Assembly: GCA_022496185.1 (NCBI GenBank)
Contig: WTXG01000009.1
Coordinates: 1 to 64,000, forward strand
Reading direction: 5' to 3'
DNA: 64,000 bases
Origin: Multifurca ochricompacta
Lineage: Eukaryota; Basidiomycota; Agaricomycetes; Russulales; Russulaceae
Below the pieces are notes generated by a model that worked only from the letters and a program-made list of their open reading frames with translations, did not search any database and had not been told where the DNA came from. Made by a program: the position numbers and the translations under genes. Below, in pieces: positions 37,067 to 49,935 of this stretch. The number at the start of each line of letters is the position of its first letter. The stretch's first letter is position 1.

Positions 37067-38967
37067 ATGAACTTCGGGGTCGTCGGGAGCAGCATCAGCA
37101 GCGACGACGACTTTAATCACCCTCATCATTGGAGGAACGGTTCGGAACACCGTGTACTTCCAGATGTCGAGGACCTCGGGATTGCCTTTCTGGGACCGTA
37201 CGCTCTGTCGGCGTTCATCAGCGCGTTCGAGACGGGCATCATCATCACGTGTTTTGCGCGCTTTCTCGCGCGGCGGAGAGGGAGAAGATGGCCATCAAAG
37301 CTTTGGTTTATTTCTTGACCTTTGTGGCTATGTGCGTCATATATATAACTTTCTTTCTCTTCTCTGAATCATCATTTCCCCCCAACCACGCTAAAAATAG
37401 ATTTCAGACTGGTACGACGTTTGCGGTTTGGTGGAAGATATCAGTGGTAGATTTGGGAAATGGGTAATATCCACCTTTATCTTTTCCCCCGTTGACCTCA
37501 AACCGAATAGTCGGAGGCTGCGGTACCTGGGTGGCCTCAGAAAATTCACACCTCTTTGGTCCGTATGAACCATACTGGTCACTGGTGTGACCCGAGGGCT
37601 AACTCGATGTTGATTAGACGACGGTCTTGGCCGCTCCAGTTCAACTATTTCTCATATGGCGTTGTTGGCATGTGAGGATTTATTTGGAGCACGGCACTGC
37701 CTATTGCTCTCGCTAAGTGCACTTTGCCTTTACTTTTGCTGTTGGTCCCACAGCTCCTTAAGCGGCGATGGTTCTTCATAGTAAGCGTCCAGCGTCCAGG
37801 CTATGTCCTTTGTAAATCCTTTATGGGAATCGCTGATGGACCGCATGTTACCCACCAGCTTCCCCTTCTTTTATTAGTCATAGGTACTATCATCAGCACC
37901 ATCTATGTCGAGGTCATCATTTTCCGTCTCCAATTTCAAAGCAAGAACACTCTCGCACTGTCTCTGCACGCGTTTTTCACCTGTTGTATGTTCTCTTAAC
38001 CCTTGTCTATTTGAGGTTTCTGATCTTGATTATTTGCGTTTTCAGTCGCTCTTTGCTTGGCTTTCTCAGCAGGTGAGGGGGCTCATTTAAATGATAATTG
38101 GAAGAAGTTTATCGATCGTTTCAGTCATTGACATTGTCGTTACCAGCATTCGTAAGTCGCATGAAATCGCCTTTGAGGAAATGGTGATGGTGACCAAGCC
38201 CCTTAACTTTGGATTTAAAATCTCGACTCGGCCTCATTTGCAGTCCTCGTGTTTCTCACTCATTCTCGATCCAGTATATATACCCGGAGATTTCGTAAGG
38301 TAAAGCGCCACATATTCCTACGTGCCATGGGTGCCAGGCTCACTTGTACTTATCACTTACCCCAGGTGCTCTCCAACTGATAGTCATCACCTGGGAATCA
38401 GCGGTCCCACCGTGTGCCTGTGCTTTGCCTCGTTGATTGCTTGCATACGTGGGGTATGTGACGCACTCCTGTTACCCTTGAGCAAACCTTATGAGAAAGC
38501 TGGTCTTGCGGTCAATCTTAGGCACCATTCGTGTCATATTGGGCGGTTTTTCTGCAGACCATCCTCGGAAAGTTGTATCTAATTTCACTTTTTGTCACAT
38601 TGTGCGTTCTTCCTTTCCCCCCGTTTTAAATATATATATGATGCTTATGTTGGGCTCCTTACCATCACGCAGGGAGGGCCGCGCAAAACTCGCCAACGTG
38701 ACCCACCCGACGCATTTCCCAACCCTGACGAACACGAGCCGACATGGCGAAACATGGTCTGATCCACCAGACGAAGGCGACCGTTCCGACCCAACAAAAC
38801 GGACCGATATACCTGTACGTGACCAGGGCTTTTTCATGATGATGAAAGCCCCTCAATTTCCGACCCTTTATATCAAGTTAACCCTCGTACCACGCAAAAT
38901 TGGAGTTGTGGACAGCACGAATTCCGAAGGGATCTCATCAAGCCTTCCACATGCACAAGCCGTGTGA
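37067..38967 (+). CDS. multi-pass membrane protein resembling the DUF6534 family, frame broken several times
   Basis: Membrane segments are recognisable in order: FLGPYALSAFISAFETGIII, KALVYFLTFVAM, VLAAPVQLFLIWRCWH, LPLLLLVIGTIISTIYVEV, ALCLAFSAG then VIDIVVTSILLVFLTHSRS, LQLIVITWESAVPP and TILGKLYLISLFVTL, with a hydrophilic tail to the TAG-side stop at 38965-38967. This order (seven spans, HSRS-type loop, then TWESAVPP and KLY..SL) is that of fungal DUF6534-type proteins of unknown function. Likely exons: 37067-37331, 37401-37463, 37618-37671, 37754-37780, 37859-37985, 38046-38072, 38125-38151, 38244-38299, 38366-~38455, 38558-38601, 38673-38967. At least three places (~37270, ~38366, ~38432) need one extra base, so it is either badly sequenced or a pseudogene. 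Plasma-membrane placement is inferred. Confidence 0.65.
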
Positions 38968-40079
38968 TCGATCGTCCACATAGCCTGGACATGCCGCTAC
39001 TTGCGACTTTAAATATCCAGTCGCCCTTTTCCATATTGGTACGCCCAGCGCGCTTTACCGTAGTATACTGTATCAGCAAATGCCGCCCCTCATACATGTA
39101 CATTTTTCTACGGGCGGGACGGGCGTTTTTCAGAGGGCTTGGTACTCTACTCTCTCAGGGTCGCTTCGCTCTCGCGCGTCCGTTGTAGTGTTTGTGTCAG
39201 CAGTTGGGCACCTCTTTGCCAGCCTACTAGTAGGTTGCACAAGGGTAGTAGGCCAGGCCGCGCTAATGGCAGGGGAGGGGGTGGAGGGTTTAATGGCGTA
39301 TGCCGTAACTGCTGTAATAACTCATCATCATGTCAATTCTGAACGACCCGACCCGGGGCGAATCTTACAATCACAAATCCTACTTTGTGTCGTACATAAA
39401 TTTTTTTTTAAAAAAAAAAGGGTTCCAGAATGCCAAACTTCCTCGATTTACGTATTTATATGGGTTGGGGGGGAGGGGGAGGTAAGAGAGTAACCAAACT
39501 AGGCACACTGTCTAGCGGTGGTAGTTTAGTAGTTAGTAGTTAGTTAATTATCATTAGATGATATAGATTTAATTTAATATAAAAAAAAACAAAAATCGGA
39601 GGAAGCTACTTTGTCCGCCGATTTTGACTTGACTGCTTAAGCTCGACTCGGTTCTCGTTAGTTTGGTTACCAGTTCCATGGTAATTGGAATAATAATCAT
39701 ACATACAGGACTAATCAATCGTTTTTTATTTTTATATATGATACGTTACGTAGTACCCGTACCCGTACCCGAAGTAGTAGTATAGTAATAATAATAATAA
39801 CAGTCGTTTCCCTTCTTTCCATTAATTAATTTCGGGTGGAGGGGAACGACGACGTTTTTAGAACTGGCTTAAAAAATTAAACAAAACAAAAAACAAAAAA
39901 CAAAATATATATATATATATATATGACAAGACAGAGTTCCTGAGCCTGAGCCTGAACCTGGATTGAGAATACTTCTTTTGAGAAGAAGAGGAAAGAAGTT
40001 GAGAAGTTGAGAAGAATTTTTAGAATTTAGAATTAAGTTAAGTTTTTTATGTTTGAATTTAAACATAAGCGGCGAAAAT

Positions 40080-40112
40080 ATGTATGTATGTATGTATGTT
40101 TGTATGTATGTT
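40080..40112. repeat. (TATG)n microsatellite
   Basis: About eight TATG/TTTG units in tandem, in non-coding DNA. Confidence 0.85.
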
Positions 40113-40340
40113 TATTCATATATGAACATGATCGATCCAACGATCGGAGACGGAGACGAAGACGAAGGCGAAGACGAAAACGACGGAAGAAGGGCAGATC
40201 CCAAAGTTTAAAATAATAATAATTATTATTATTATTGATATATATATGATCATATTAAAATATATATTTGACCCTCGGCGGCGCTGCCTTGATTCCATCA
40301 AGTTAAAAAATTGTATTAGAGGTGGCCGGATGAGCGTAGA

Positions 40341-40398
40341 GAGATAGATAGATAGAGACAGACAGACAGACAGACAGACAGATAGATAGACAGACAGA
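40341..40398. repeat. (GATA)n/(GACA)n compound microsatellite
   Basis: Alternating runs of GATA and GACA units lie in intergenic DNA downstream of the PP2C gene. It is likely polymorphic in length. Confidence 0.9.
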
Positions 40399-40665
40399 AT
40401 ATAGAGTGATCCAATAGAGTTGGGTAACATAGCGACGAAGAAAAAAAAAAAAGTGCGAATGAGATCTTTGTTGTTAGTGTTAGTTATGTGGGTATGACCA
40501 ATGGGAAGGGAGTCGAGATAGAAAAGACAAGACATTTTATACACACCCCTGATAGGGAATTAAAAAAATAAAAAGAAAACGACATCATCATCAAAAACTA
40601 AATCAAGTGAGGGAAAACGCGCCTCACACACACACACTCACATTCGAGAAAGAGACTCTTTCTTT

Positions 40666-42321
40666 TTATAAAGCCTGAACGATGATCGTTGTATCGTCCA
40701 TCCAGGGAGTCTCCATATCAAGCGTGATCATCTGTGAGATGGACATGAGGTCCTCGCCGCCAAGCGCATGACGCAATAAACGTAGCGCCAAATTCTCTTT
40801 CCCATGTTCCCTCCCCGTCACCCCCGTCACCACCGCCGCCCCTGCCCCCTCAGCGACGTAACGCGCCCAATCGGCCACCCTCTCCCCGCGACCAGCCCCA
40901 TCGTATAATTCGCCAAGACCGTCCGTGGCGAGGATGAGAAGGGAACGTGGATGGCCGAGACGTCGGTGGATAACGTCTGGTTCTGAAGAGATATACGGGG
41001 GTGTACGGTTCCGCGCCAAAAAGACCTCCCATGGAGTTGGATCTGCGACGCCTGGATAGAGGTTGTAGAGTACGCGACGGGTGAAGATCGCTGGTTGTTT
41101 GAAAGCTGCGTCACCGATACCTTTTTTATTTTTTTTAGGTACCCAGAGAGAGAGAGAGAGAGAGAGAGGTCCATTTTAGCGTCAGTACCGACTTTTTGGA
41201 GAAATCCCGAACGGGGGTGGGGGAGGGAGGGAGGATACTTACAGCGGAAGGGGGCAATTGTGCCGAGTACACGTCCATTCAGTACACTTTCCGGCTCACC
41301 GGGGTGATCACGGCGCACACGCGCAATCTCGGCCGGATTGCTGCCGTTGTGCAATACATTAAGTACTTCGTGCCGAGCGAGGCGCCCGTCCGTACCCGGA
41401 GTTACAAGTACTGAAAGGGGGGAGGGGGGAGAGGGAACAACTTCCGGTCAGCCCGTTTTTTTTTTTTTTGAAACAGAAAAAAAAAAGGCTTCAAGACCTT
41501 ACCTGCCTCGCAGTCTCCGAGATTCGCTACCCATAGATTCTCATGTGCGGGATCGACGAGCGCGAAAAGCGCGGTGGTACCGTAAAGGCAGAGCTTGGCT
41601 TTTTGATAGTTCGCCCCGCCGCCGCCGCCGTTGGGCCCATCAAAGTCGTTCACTACCGCTTGGATTTCCTCGTCCGTGCGATTTTCTAGGGAAGTGAGGC
41701 CACCTGGGAATAATTTTAAGACATCCCCAGCGATAGCGTCGTCAAACGACGTGATCGCGTTGGACAAAATGTTGCGGATGAGTTCGGGTCCCGGTGCGGG
41801 AGAGGCAGGACCAGTAATCACTTTCTGGAGTGATTGTTTCACGATGATGGGTAGGTGGTATGCTGTGTGTTCCACGGTGGCATCTCCGAGGTGACCTGAG
41901 TTACCAAAAGTAGTGTTTTTTTTTTTTAATTATTTTGGGGTGATGCTTTTATATCAGCGCAATGTCCGGTAACTCCGCCCTCCCAGAAAAGAGAAAAAAA
42001 AAAATTCCACGTCGTTTCGTTTTTTAAATTCAACGCACCATCAAATACCCCTGTGAAAGTCCATTTCTGCCCGTGCACGTCGAGCTGCTGCGCGACGAAT
42101 CGATCTTGCGAGGTAGAACGTAAACAAGGTTGGAAGGAGATGATATCTACGAGATGACCGCGCGCGGCATCAAACACGATCCGTTCTGGATTTGCGAGAG
42201 TGGCCAGGCGACGAACGAGGTCGTTTTCGATCAGTGGTACGAAGGAACAACGTAGCGGAGAGTCACCGGGCCGCTCGGCGAGTTCGACGTGCACTTCAGT
42301 GACGGTGGGGACACTGCCCAT
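40666..42321 (-). CDS. PP2C-type (PPM) serine/threonine phosphatase
   Basis: PPM phosphatases are metal-dependent Ser/Thr phosphatases. Four exons (42321-42039, 41895-41503, 41410-41243, 41120-40666) give 432 residues without a frame break. Motifs: STSQDRF, FTGVFDGHLGD (metal-binding DGH), LWVANLGDCEAVLV, FRCIGDAAFKQPAIFTRR, SLLILATDGLGELYD (metal Asp) and the closing DDTTIIVQAL. The architecture (insertion before KLCLYGTTALFALVD, FKQPAIFTRR segment with PTPWEV-PYIS-PDV) is that of the pyruvate-dehydrogenase-phosphatase-like branch. The last intron uses acceptor AAAAAAG so that the conserved GDAAFK is kept. No clear mitochondrial presequence was seen at the chosen start, so location is open. 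Substrate unknown. Confidence 0.9.
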
Positions 42322-44101
42322 GGGGTTAGTGTTCGGTGGTTGGTGGTTGGTGGTGGGGGGTTTTTTACAGATTACAGAATGGGTTCGGAGGTCAGCAGAG
42401 TTCGCCGCGCACACTGCCTCGGCTATTATAGAAATGGAGAGAGACTATAAATGGGTTGCTATTGTATATGAGACAGGTGACGTTAGGAGGGAAAGGGAAG
42501 GGGGGGAGAGGAGAGGGAAAGGTGAAGGCGCCACAATTTTGCGGATTTAGGCAGTACTGGGCTTGCTTAGCTGGGCAGCTTGCTGGAGAATGGAATATGA
42601 TTATTCGCCTGTTTGCTTGCCCGACTTACCGGTTCCGGTGTTGTGTTCAATTGTGTGTGTCAAGAAAAAATACCCAACGCTCACGAACTCGAAAAGACAA
42701 GAAGGAAAAGGGAAAAGAAAAAGAAGATTTGATTGAGTTCGTCTCCAAGCTGTTGAGGTGGGTTGGTTTTGGTTTTAAATATAGGCGCTAGCACGACCCC
42801 ACGACACAGGATCGAGTCAACACGGGTGCTTCCCCTGGGTGGTTGTAGCCATAAAAACTATAAAACTATAATTATTTGTACAATCTGGGCTTGTGACGAG
42901 GATGAGGACGGGGACGGATAAGTGCCGTGTCCGCATGATGAAGATTGAAGTCTCTCATTGACCCATGTTCCCGGTCCAAATTGAACTTTCATGGCAAAAA
43001 TTAAAATCACGCGTCACGCGGATAATTTACACGTGACGGTAACACAGCATACTTTCCTCCTCCTTTCCCGTATCATGCGCGCACGGGCGGGCAATCCAAT
43101 TATCACCACATTACCATTCCCTTGAGAGCCCTAGCTTTAGACCACTCCGATATTGTGTGGTAGTGATACCATTCCGTTTTCGGAACGCTCAGATGTGTCA
43201 TTTTCCGGACAATAAGCGCTCCTACTAGCCTTTCCCCCTGTGGCGGTACTCGTAGATACCCTCTATTCCTTATTCTCCTCAAGGCTATGACCCCTCCCCC
43301 CCTCCCAAGTTTTGAATTGGGCTGGTCCCGGTCGCTTCCCTGGCGCCTTCCGTGTTGCGTCTCTTCATCAGGTTGCATTTACACAGTATTCAGGGTTTGG
43401 AAATCTCACGTCAATGGTCAAAAGTGCCGGTTGAAACGTATCAACCCGAATTCAGCCGTCGCGTTAATTTCTACACATTTCGGAAGTATTAGAGCTTGCT
43501 CGCACAAATGTTCACCAACTTAAATGGGTGGCCCATACGGCGCATACGATAGTCTATCCATCTTCATTCGTCACTTTTTATGATAGCATTACTTTGTAAA
43601 GCTTTCCAACTAAGGCAACGTGCAACATTAACACATGGTATCCCTCCTTCAACATGCAGCAGCTCCAATAGCAATACGTGTGTGTTGTTGTTCCTTGTCT
43701 AAGTTTGGGCAACGCATCATCGTCACCACACCGTTGACTTTTCATTTAACTTTTTTCCGGTACTTTTTGCCCGTCTGAACAAAGACCAACCGGTTGAGCC
43801 CTAATCGGATGCAAACTCGAATGGTTGTGTTGTGTTGTTGTTGTTTGGGTGAGAGCGTATTTCGTAATTGGTGTTTTGTCCGGAAAAGGAAACTGTGAAA
43901 GGGCCTTTGTTGTTGTTCCGGGTCAGTTTAATTGTTGTTCATGTTCGTCAATTGTCTTTGTTCGTCTTACAAAAACAAAAAACGAGGTGAACAATTCAGA
44001 ATGCGCAACTCTCACTCAACCATCTTCTTTCTACCAGTGCAGCGCGGGCGCTGGTTCCCATTCACACATCTTCCCACTTTCTCTTCTTTACTTTCATCAT
44101 C
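42322..44101. other. intergenic region
   Basis: This is the 5' flank of PP2C (minus) and of the receptor-like gene (plus). GTCACG/CACGTGACGG motifs occur at 43008-43040. ORFs here lack motifs. The last ~300 bp has TTGTTG repeats and a long leader before the start at 44102. Confidence 0.55.
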
Positions 44102-46951
44102 ATGACCCTGAACTTTCACGGCATCCTGTCTAGCTTGCTAGTCGTTTCTACTTTCTTATCATTTGCTTGGGGGGCTGCTGTAGCCATCAATTCGACCGTC
44201 GTTTGTTCTGCAGGGCAGTGCCTCCAGGGCTTTACCAACACCACCAGTAAGCAGTGATCCAACTCTTGCGCTGCAGTGCTGTTCGGACTGACGTTTCGAG
44301 TGAAGTTGGCACAGTGTTATCATCACCTATTGTAGCTTCTAGCGTCCTTCTCCTTCCTGGGCAATACACATCCACGACAAATCCTCAACTCCTTCACCAG
44401 CTACTCACAACTTCTTCGACTTCTTCATCTCCTTCAACAGGTTTCAACGTATCATCTCTTTCACTCCCTTTCAATGTTGCTTTACAACCTGGTCTCGCCA
44501 TCTATCCTCAGGCCCTATATTCCGGGCAAGCACAATTCGCTGCCCTTCCTAATACTCCAGTGTCCAGCAACTCATCAAGTCCTCTCTCTGCCGGCGCACT
44601 TGCTCTGTCTCCAAATATCTGGGTCGCTGTGACGACCGGTAGCTCATCATCGAATCGCATCATCCTTTGGGACTCAGTCCCTGACGTTTCACAGCTCCCT
44701 GGGGTGACTCTCTTTCCCTCACTGCTATCGAATCCAACGCCTGCTCGCCTCAATGCTCTGGAGCAGGCGTTTGTTCTGCATCAGGACAATGCACCTGCCC
44801 ACCTGGTTTCAACGGTTCATCCTGTGAACTTGTCAGAAAGGTTTCTTTGGACCCTCATGCCAGACTTGTCCTGTGGGTTGTGCCACTTGTGATGACGGCA
44901 TTTCCGGTTCAGGTCGTTGTCTTTCTTCCACACTGCGAATGCATCATCAGCATGCAACTGTCTTAACGGCGTTTGCGGGGCCAATGGGCAATGTACGTGT
45001 AACGCGGGCTGGACGACAGCATCTAATGGCACACAATGCGCAACCTGTGCTCCCGGCTTCTTTCTTGATGGCAACGGTAATTGCGCTGTATGCCAGCTGG
45101 GATGTCAACAGTGCGCGGATGGGAGTGGTATATGCGTCACTTGCAAGCAAGGCTTCACTCAGAACGCCAACGACCGCACCAAGTGTGACGCCGTGCAGTC
45201 GGTTACAAACTCGGGTACTGTTTGCCCAGATGGCAGTTTCAGCAACGGTGCGAGCTGTCAGCCCTGTTCCGCCTCTTGCTCAACGTGCTCCGGGTCGACG
45301 TCGAATGAATGTATCGTGTGTGGGAATGGACAATTCTCACTCGGCGGAAGCTGCGTGCCAACAGATGGAAATGGTGTTTGCGCTGGCTCGAGCATGATAG
45401 CGAACAACAATAAGCATGAGTGCGACAGTGAGTATTCTGGTTTATACTCACTCTCTCTTCGGAAGGTTTAGAACTAATGGGCAAGTCAGGCTGCCCAGCG
45501 AAGTGCACCTCCTGTGGTATTCCGAATTTCAACGTTGCATCAACGATTAATCAATTGCAATGCAAGGGTTGCCTTCCAGGATTCGTATTATCCAATGGCC
45601 TATGTGTCGAAAGTTGCCCGTCTGGAACGTTTCTTTCGCCACGAGACAATCTTACGTGTACTCGTATGCACCATGTCTCTTAATTTTCCCGCTTGTTGTA
45701 CTGAGTGATCTTATAGCGTGCTCCTCTCAATGCAGTACATGCGTTGGAGCGTCTGACTTTTGTCTGGCATGTAACGGCGGTCAGCTAGCTTCCGGGGGCA
45801 AGTGTGTATCCTCGTGTCCATCTAATGCCATCAACACTGCGGCCACGTGTACCACGTGCCACCCAGATTGTGCGACCTGTTCTGGAACGTCATTCAACCA
45901 GTGTACGAGCTGCCCACCGAACCGGCTAGTACTTTCGAATGGCCGCTGCCTTCCGACATGTTCCAAGACAGAATTTTTCGACCGGACGAGTGGAAGTTGT
46001 CAGCCATGTGACAGTAGCTGTTCGAGTTGCCTCGGTGCTGGTCCCAGTAACTGCCTCGGGTGTTCAAGCTCGACCTCAGTCCTCCGCGGAGGATCATGCG
46101 CCGCGGCGAACTGTAATGGGAATGGCGCGGCTGTCGTCCCTGGATTGGGTGTCTGCCTGTCGGATCTGGTTTCAGTCCCGACGGTGTCAGGAACTTCCGT
46201 CTCAATCCCTTTACCCACCATCACCGGGATCGACACACCGGCGATTACGAACACTGGTGGTGGTGGTAGCGGCGGTCGTCGGCTTGCTTGGTGGGAGATT
46301 TTGCTGATGGTTCTCGGGTGTACTTTCATCTTTGTGTGCATACTCGCGCTCTTTCGGCGGCGGATGCGAGCGAAACGTGCTCAGCGTACTGCCGCCTTTG
46401 CCGCGGCGAAGAATATCGACGCACGTGGGGCCGGGTGGCGAGCGAAATTGGCATCATTTTTTTCGCTTGGGGGATCACGGATACCGAAGGAGGAGAAGGT
46501 CGCTTTGCGCGTGGCGCGATTGCAGCATCTGGAGGAGGAGAGGCATATGGCTGCACTCGGAAAATTGGGGGTCGGAATTTCTGGTGGTGGTAGCGGTGGT
46601 AGCGGATTGCCATCTCGCTATGCTCACTCACGTCGACTCTCGACTACTGGTGGTGACACGGATTCGTTCTATTCGCAGGTGACTGGTCTTCCACCTCGAG
46701 CTCCCGTACCACGTCAACCCGTGAACGAGCATACTGTTGAGCGAGAGAGGTCTTCACGTTACTCGGGTACGACGATCAGCAGCGCGAAATCGATCACGGA
46801 GGCGCAGCGGTATGTCAAGTCTATCGAGGAGTTGGACGAAGTCGAACTTGGTAAGGGTGGTAATAGTGGTGGTGGGTACTGGTTCGCTCCTGCGGGAACA
46901 GGAACGAGCGGGGGGTCTCGGAATCCTTTTCAGAAAGCAACGAAGAGTTGA
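44102..46951 (+). CDS. Cys-rich (EGF/furin-like repeat) single-pass receptor-like protein
   Basis: The exons are 44102-44246, 44306-45427, 45472-45663 and 45717-46951. A signal peptide starts the protein (ILSSLLVVSTFLSFAWGA). A Ser/Thr-rich lumenal domain of ~180 residues (PIVASSVLLLPGQYTSTTNP) is followed by CxxCxx-type repeats, first EGF-like (CSASGQCTCPPGFNGSSCE, NGVCGANGQCTCNAGW), then furin/TNFR-like (CQPCSASCSTCSGSTSNEC, CHPDCATCSGTSFNQC). A Gly-rich linker leads to one membrane helix (ILLMVLGCTFIFVCILALF) with a basic stop (RRRMRAKRAQR) and a ~190-residue cytoplasmic tail with Ser/Thr/Gly-rich low complexity. No kinase is present. Three one-base losses are needed at ~44752, ~44842 and ~44930 to keep the repeats in frame. 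The role is unknown; a cell-surface sensor or adhesion protein is a guess. Confidence 0.85.
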
Positions 46952-48789
46952 AAGGGATGTCTGTCTGCACCCTCCTCCATCTCCAGGGGATCCAGGGATC
47001 CCTCACTGTAAATATACATTGATCGCACACATCATAGGACTATATCTCTGCCCATCGTACAAATATAACGTATACATAAGTCTGCTCCTTATTTTGTAGC
47101 CTAGCCATTTTGTAATCCGAACCGATGGAATAAAATAAAAAAGGAATTACTCTGATATAAACAATCACAAATAATCAGCTCATGCTTTTGGTTATTTTGA
47201 ATTGACTAGTGAGGCGGCAAGATGAGACCAGTTCGGAAGCGCACCGATAGTTGTGAGCCTTGCTAATGGCCAGAAATGGCAGCCGTCCTTCCTTATATGT
47301 AACGGCCTTCCACCCCCCATTATTCCGCAATTTCCGCAAGTATGAGCTCCTCTGCGTTCCGTTCCACACTAACGAGCAGAGACAACACACGGTTCAACTA
47401 ACCAGTAAAAAATAACCAACTCCACCCTTCCCTCGCATCCAATCCATGAAGCTAGGCAAAAATTAATGCGTTTCAAATGGCATAATGATGGGTAATGGGT
47501 GTTCCCCTTGGACGCGCCGCTAGATTCAAGTTGAGTTGTGGGTGTTGTGTTGTGTTGTGTTGACGACCTGAACGACCTGCATCTCTTTTTTTAATTCTTA
47601 TTCTTCAAATCGATTTTTATACCACGTGAGCCGCGAGACTAAGTGCGGTGTTGATGTAAATACATCTGGTACTATTACTAATGATTGGTAGCAATTAGTA
47701 TTGTACTTGGGTTTTTAAGGGTGAGAAACTTATGAGGCGCTAGATTGAGTTGTGTATTTTGTTTTGTTTTGTTTTTTTTCCCCGTGTGGCTCCTTTGTTT
47801 GCCATTGTCAAGGCTGTTATCGTCTCTTTCTACCCGGTCCGCGTTGCGCTTCGGCTTTTCTTCGTTCATCGATTTGCAAATTGGGGGAATTGAAACGTTG
47901 CTCTTCAAGTTGTGCGGGATAAGAAATTCCAGTAGGTTCTCGGGCGCGCGCTCGGTAAAGTAGGTGTGCAGGTCCTCTCTTGGAGGATCGGGCTGGGTGG
48001 GGGTGGGGGGTGGTTGATGGGTACCCTGGGGGTTATGCCCTTCGTGTGGGTAGCCCCCGAGGGTCGCTGTGGTGGGGTTTAGATAATTTGGAGTTCTCTC
48101 CGGCGCACTATATCGTGACATCTGTAATGAAAGAGTGCATGAGCTATGGATAAGGTAGTTTGGGCCTCCGCACCGGCAATATGGTTGGGCTGGCTGGTGG
48201 GATGTTTGGGGCGCCTTTTGTTTGAGTAGTCGCTCATGAATGCGTGGTCAACAGCCCATCTTAGTGCGGTGCTTGTTGTATGTCGGTCATAGCTTGGGCG
48301 TCCTGAGCCTGGCACTTCCGTGGATGCCACCCATAGTGGGTGGTTCTTGGTATATAATTCCGTTCATCTCTTCTTCTTCCTTCCCGGCCTGGGCTATAAA
48401 AAAATACAGAAGAAGGCTTGTCGGACAGTTTGTAGGCGCCGTAGGCCCGATTTACGCGATTTTCGCTGAGGTACAGAAGGTTTTAGGTTATAAGAAAGGA
48501 TTGGAATGATCTGGATGACAAAGACCCTTGGGCTGTGAAGCTCAAAGCTCATATTGTTGAGGCCATCATTTTGCTTGCACTTGCTAGCTGATCCCGCAAC
48601 AAGTCATAGAAATTGTGTCCGCTGTGGTGATAAGGGAGAGAGGGGAATTGGGGAGGAGGACATAATGATGATGTCGGAGCCGCCCTGCATCAACGACCCT
48701 AGCACATGGGGTGATCAGATGTTAGGTGGCCAGCGCTGGTTATCGTAAGGATGACATGATGGCTTGGGCATTGGACGCGAGACCTCTGG
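46952..48789. other. gene-poor region
   Basis: Apart from the doubtful ORF at 47678-48121 nothing gene-like was found. GTTGT repeats lie near 47540-47560. Confidence 0.5.
47678..48121 (-). CDS. doubtful hypothetical protein
   Basis: An ORF of 147 residues rich in Pro/Thr/Asn and charged residues (DLHTYFTERAPENLLEFLIP, MNEEKPKRNADRVERDDN). A good acceptor-like TTTCATTACAG lies immediately upstream of its ATG, so it may be a second exon; the upstream minus-strand frame (48330-48180) does not join it in phase. I do not recognise it. Confidence 0.3.
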   Translation of the reverse strand: MSRYSAPERTPNYLNPTTATLGGYPHEGHNPQGTHQPPPTPTQPDPPREDLHTYFTERAPENLLEFLIPHNLKSNVSIPPICKSMNEEKPKRNADRVERDDNSLDNGKQRSHTGKKNKTKQNTQLNLAPHKFLTLKNPSTILIATNH

Positions 48790-49125
48790 CTGTCACCACT
48801 TCTGGTTGGACCCGTTTTCTCTCTTTTTCTTCACAACTCTTGACTATATATTTTCTGACTTTTAGCTTCGGCTGATAGGTACAAAATGTGATTGTTCCTG
48901 CAAGTATTCGCGTTTCGGGGCACTTGCCCCACACTCGGGTTCGTCTCTTTTCGTCCGTTTTGCTCGGTTTCATCCTTTCTCGTCTTGTCCGTCTCGCTCG
49001 GCTCTGCCCTATTTCTTCTAAATTCGTCATCTGCTGTTTCATAACACGCTCTCAAATTAGGACTCTCTACATGTATATAAAGATACGTACAATGCTTGTA
49101 GTAGGACCAGCAGAAGCAAAAGGAA
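48790..49125 (+). repeat. LTR-like repeat, copy 1
   Basis: This begins CTGTCACCACTTCTGG and ends near a GTATATAAAG-TAC-CAATGCTTGTAGTAGG block. The same start and end, with a diverged middle, recur at 49936-50285 in the same orientation. A TATA box near the 3' part is what an LTR promoter would show. Confidence 0.55.
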
Positions 49126-49935
49126 TCAAACAATCATTCTCCCGCCGCCTCACTTTCTCCTTCTCCTTGAGTGCGAAGCGACTTCCCGACGACGTCAAGC
49201 ACAAGGCCCAAACGGAACTAGCAAGCAGCGTATTCGCAAAGTTCAAGCACGACATAACCCTCAAGTTCGAAGTCTTAGACTACCTCGGGGCTCCTCTTCC
49301 TTCTCTCTCACATCTCCCCTGCCATCTTTCTCTGTTGCGGAACGCACTTTGCCTCACACTCACCGCAGATTGGATCCACATAGTGATTAACTGTGGCAAA
49401 TCTCCCAAAGAGTATCTTTTTTTTTGTCATCGAGAGCCTGGCAGAAAAGTGTGATGTGAGACATGACCACTCCCATCACATTTTGCAACCAGGCTCTTAA
49501 TGGAGCTCGGTTGACTCAAAGACGACGAGGAGACTGCTTCAGTCGGGGGGGCTGGAGCCTTGACTTTACCCCTCTGACTCTGAATTTGTTATCGTCACAT
49601 TGTTGTACGGATCCAATACGTGGTGAGTTCGAGGCAAAGTGTGTTTCCCAAAATGAGGAGAGAGGCAGAGAGATGACCGGAGAGAGAGGAAGCCCCGAGA
49701 TAATCTGAGCTGGCCAAGAGACAAAAGAAACCGAGTATGACAAAATCGTCATTCATATCTACTGGAGTTAAAATAGGAAATATAAAGGTATAAATATGAA
49801 AAAGTAGGCCAATGAAATAGCCAGGGAGGAAGGGGTATGCGATACGGATAGAATGTAACAGAATGTAACAGCTTTTAGTTTGTCACATAGCTTGTCCGCT
49901 TCGACCCGTCTAACCTTCTCTCCCGCCTTCAACCA

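Larger units (their letters stand above)
38968..40665. other. AT-rich intergenic region with microsatellites
   Basis: No gene was seen. It contains ACCCGT repeats near 39752-39772, an (AT)n run at 39905-39923, TATG repeats at 40080-40112 and GATA/GACA repeats at 40341-40398. Base composition is much more AT-rich than the flanking genes. Confidence 0.6.

Noticed and set aside
40341..40398. Regular repeats that might suggest an array
   Set aside because: Simple GATA/GACA units without spacers: a microsatellite, not a CRISPR array, which is also not expected in a fungus.
48888..49454. Plus-strand ORF of 188 codons
   Set aside because: Its first half is the LTR-like repeat with TATA box, whose other copy does not encode the same frame; no recognisable domain.
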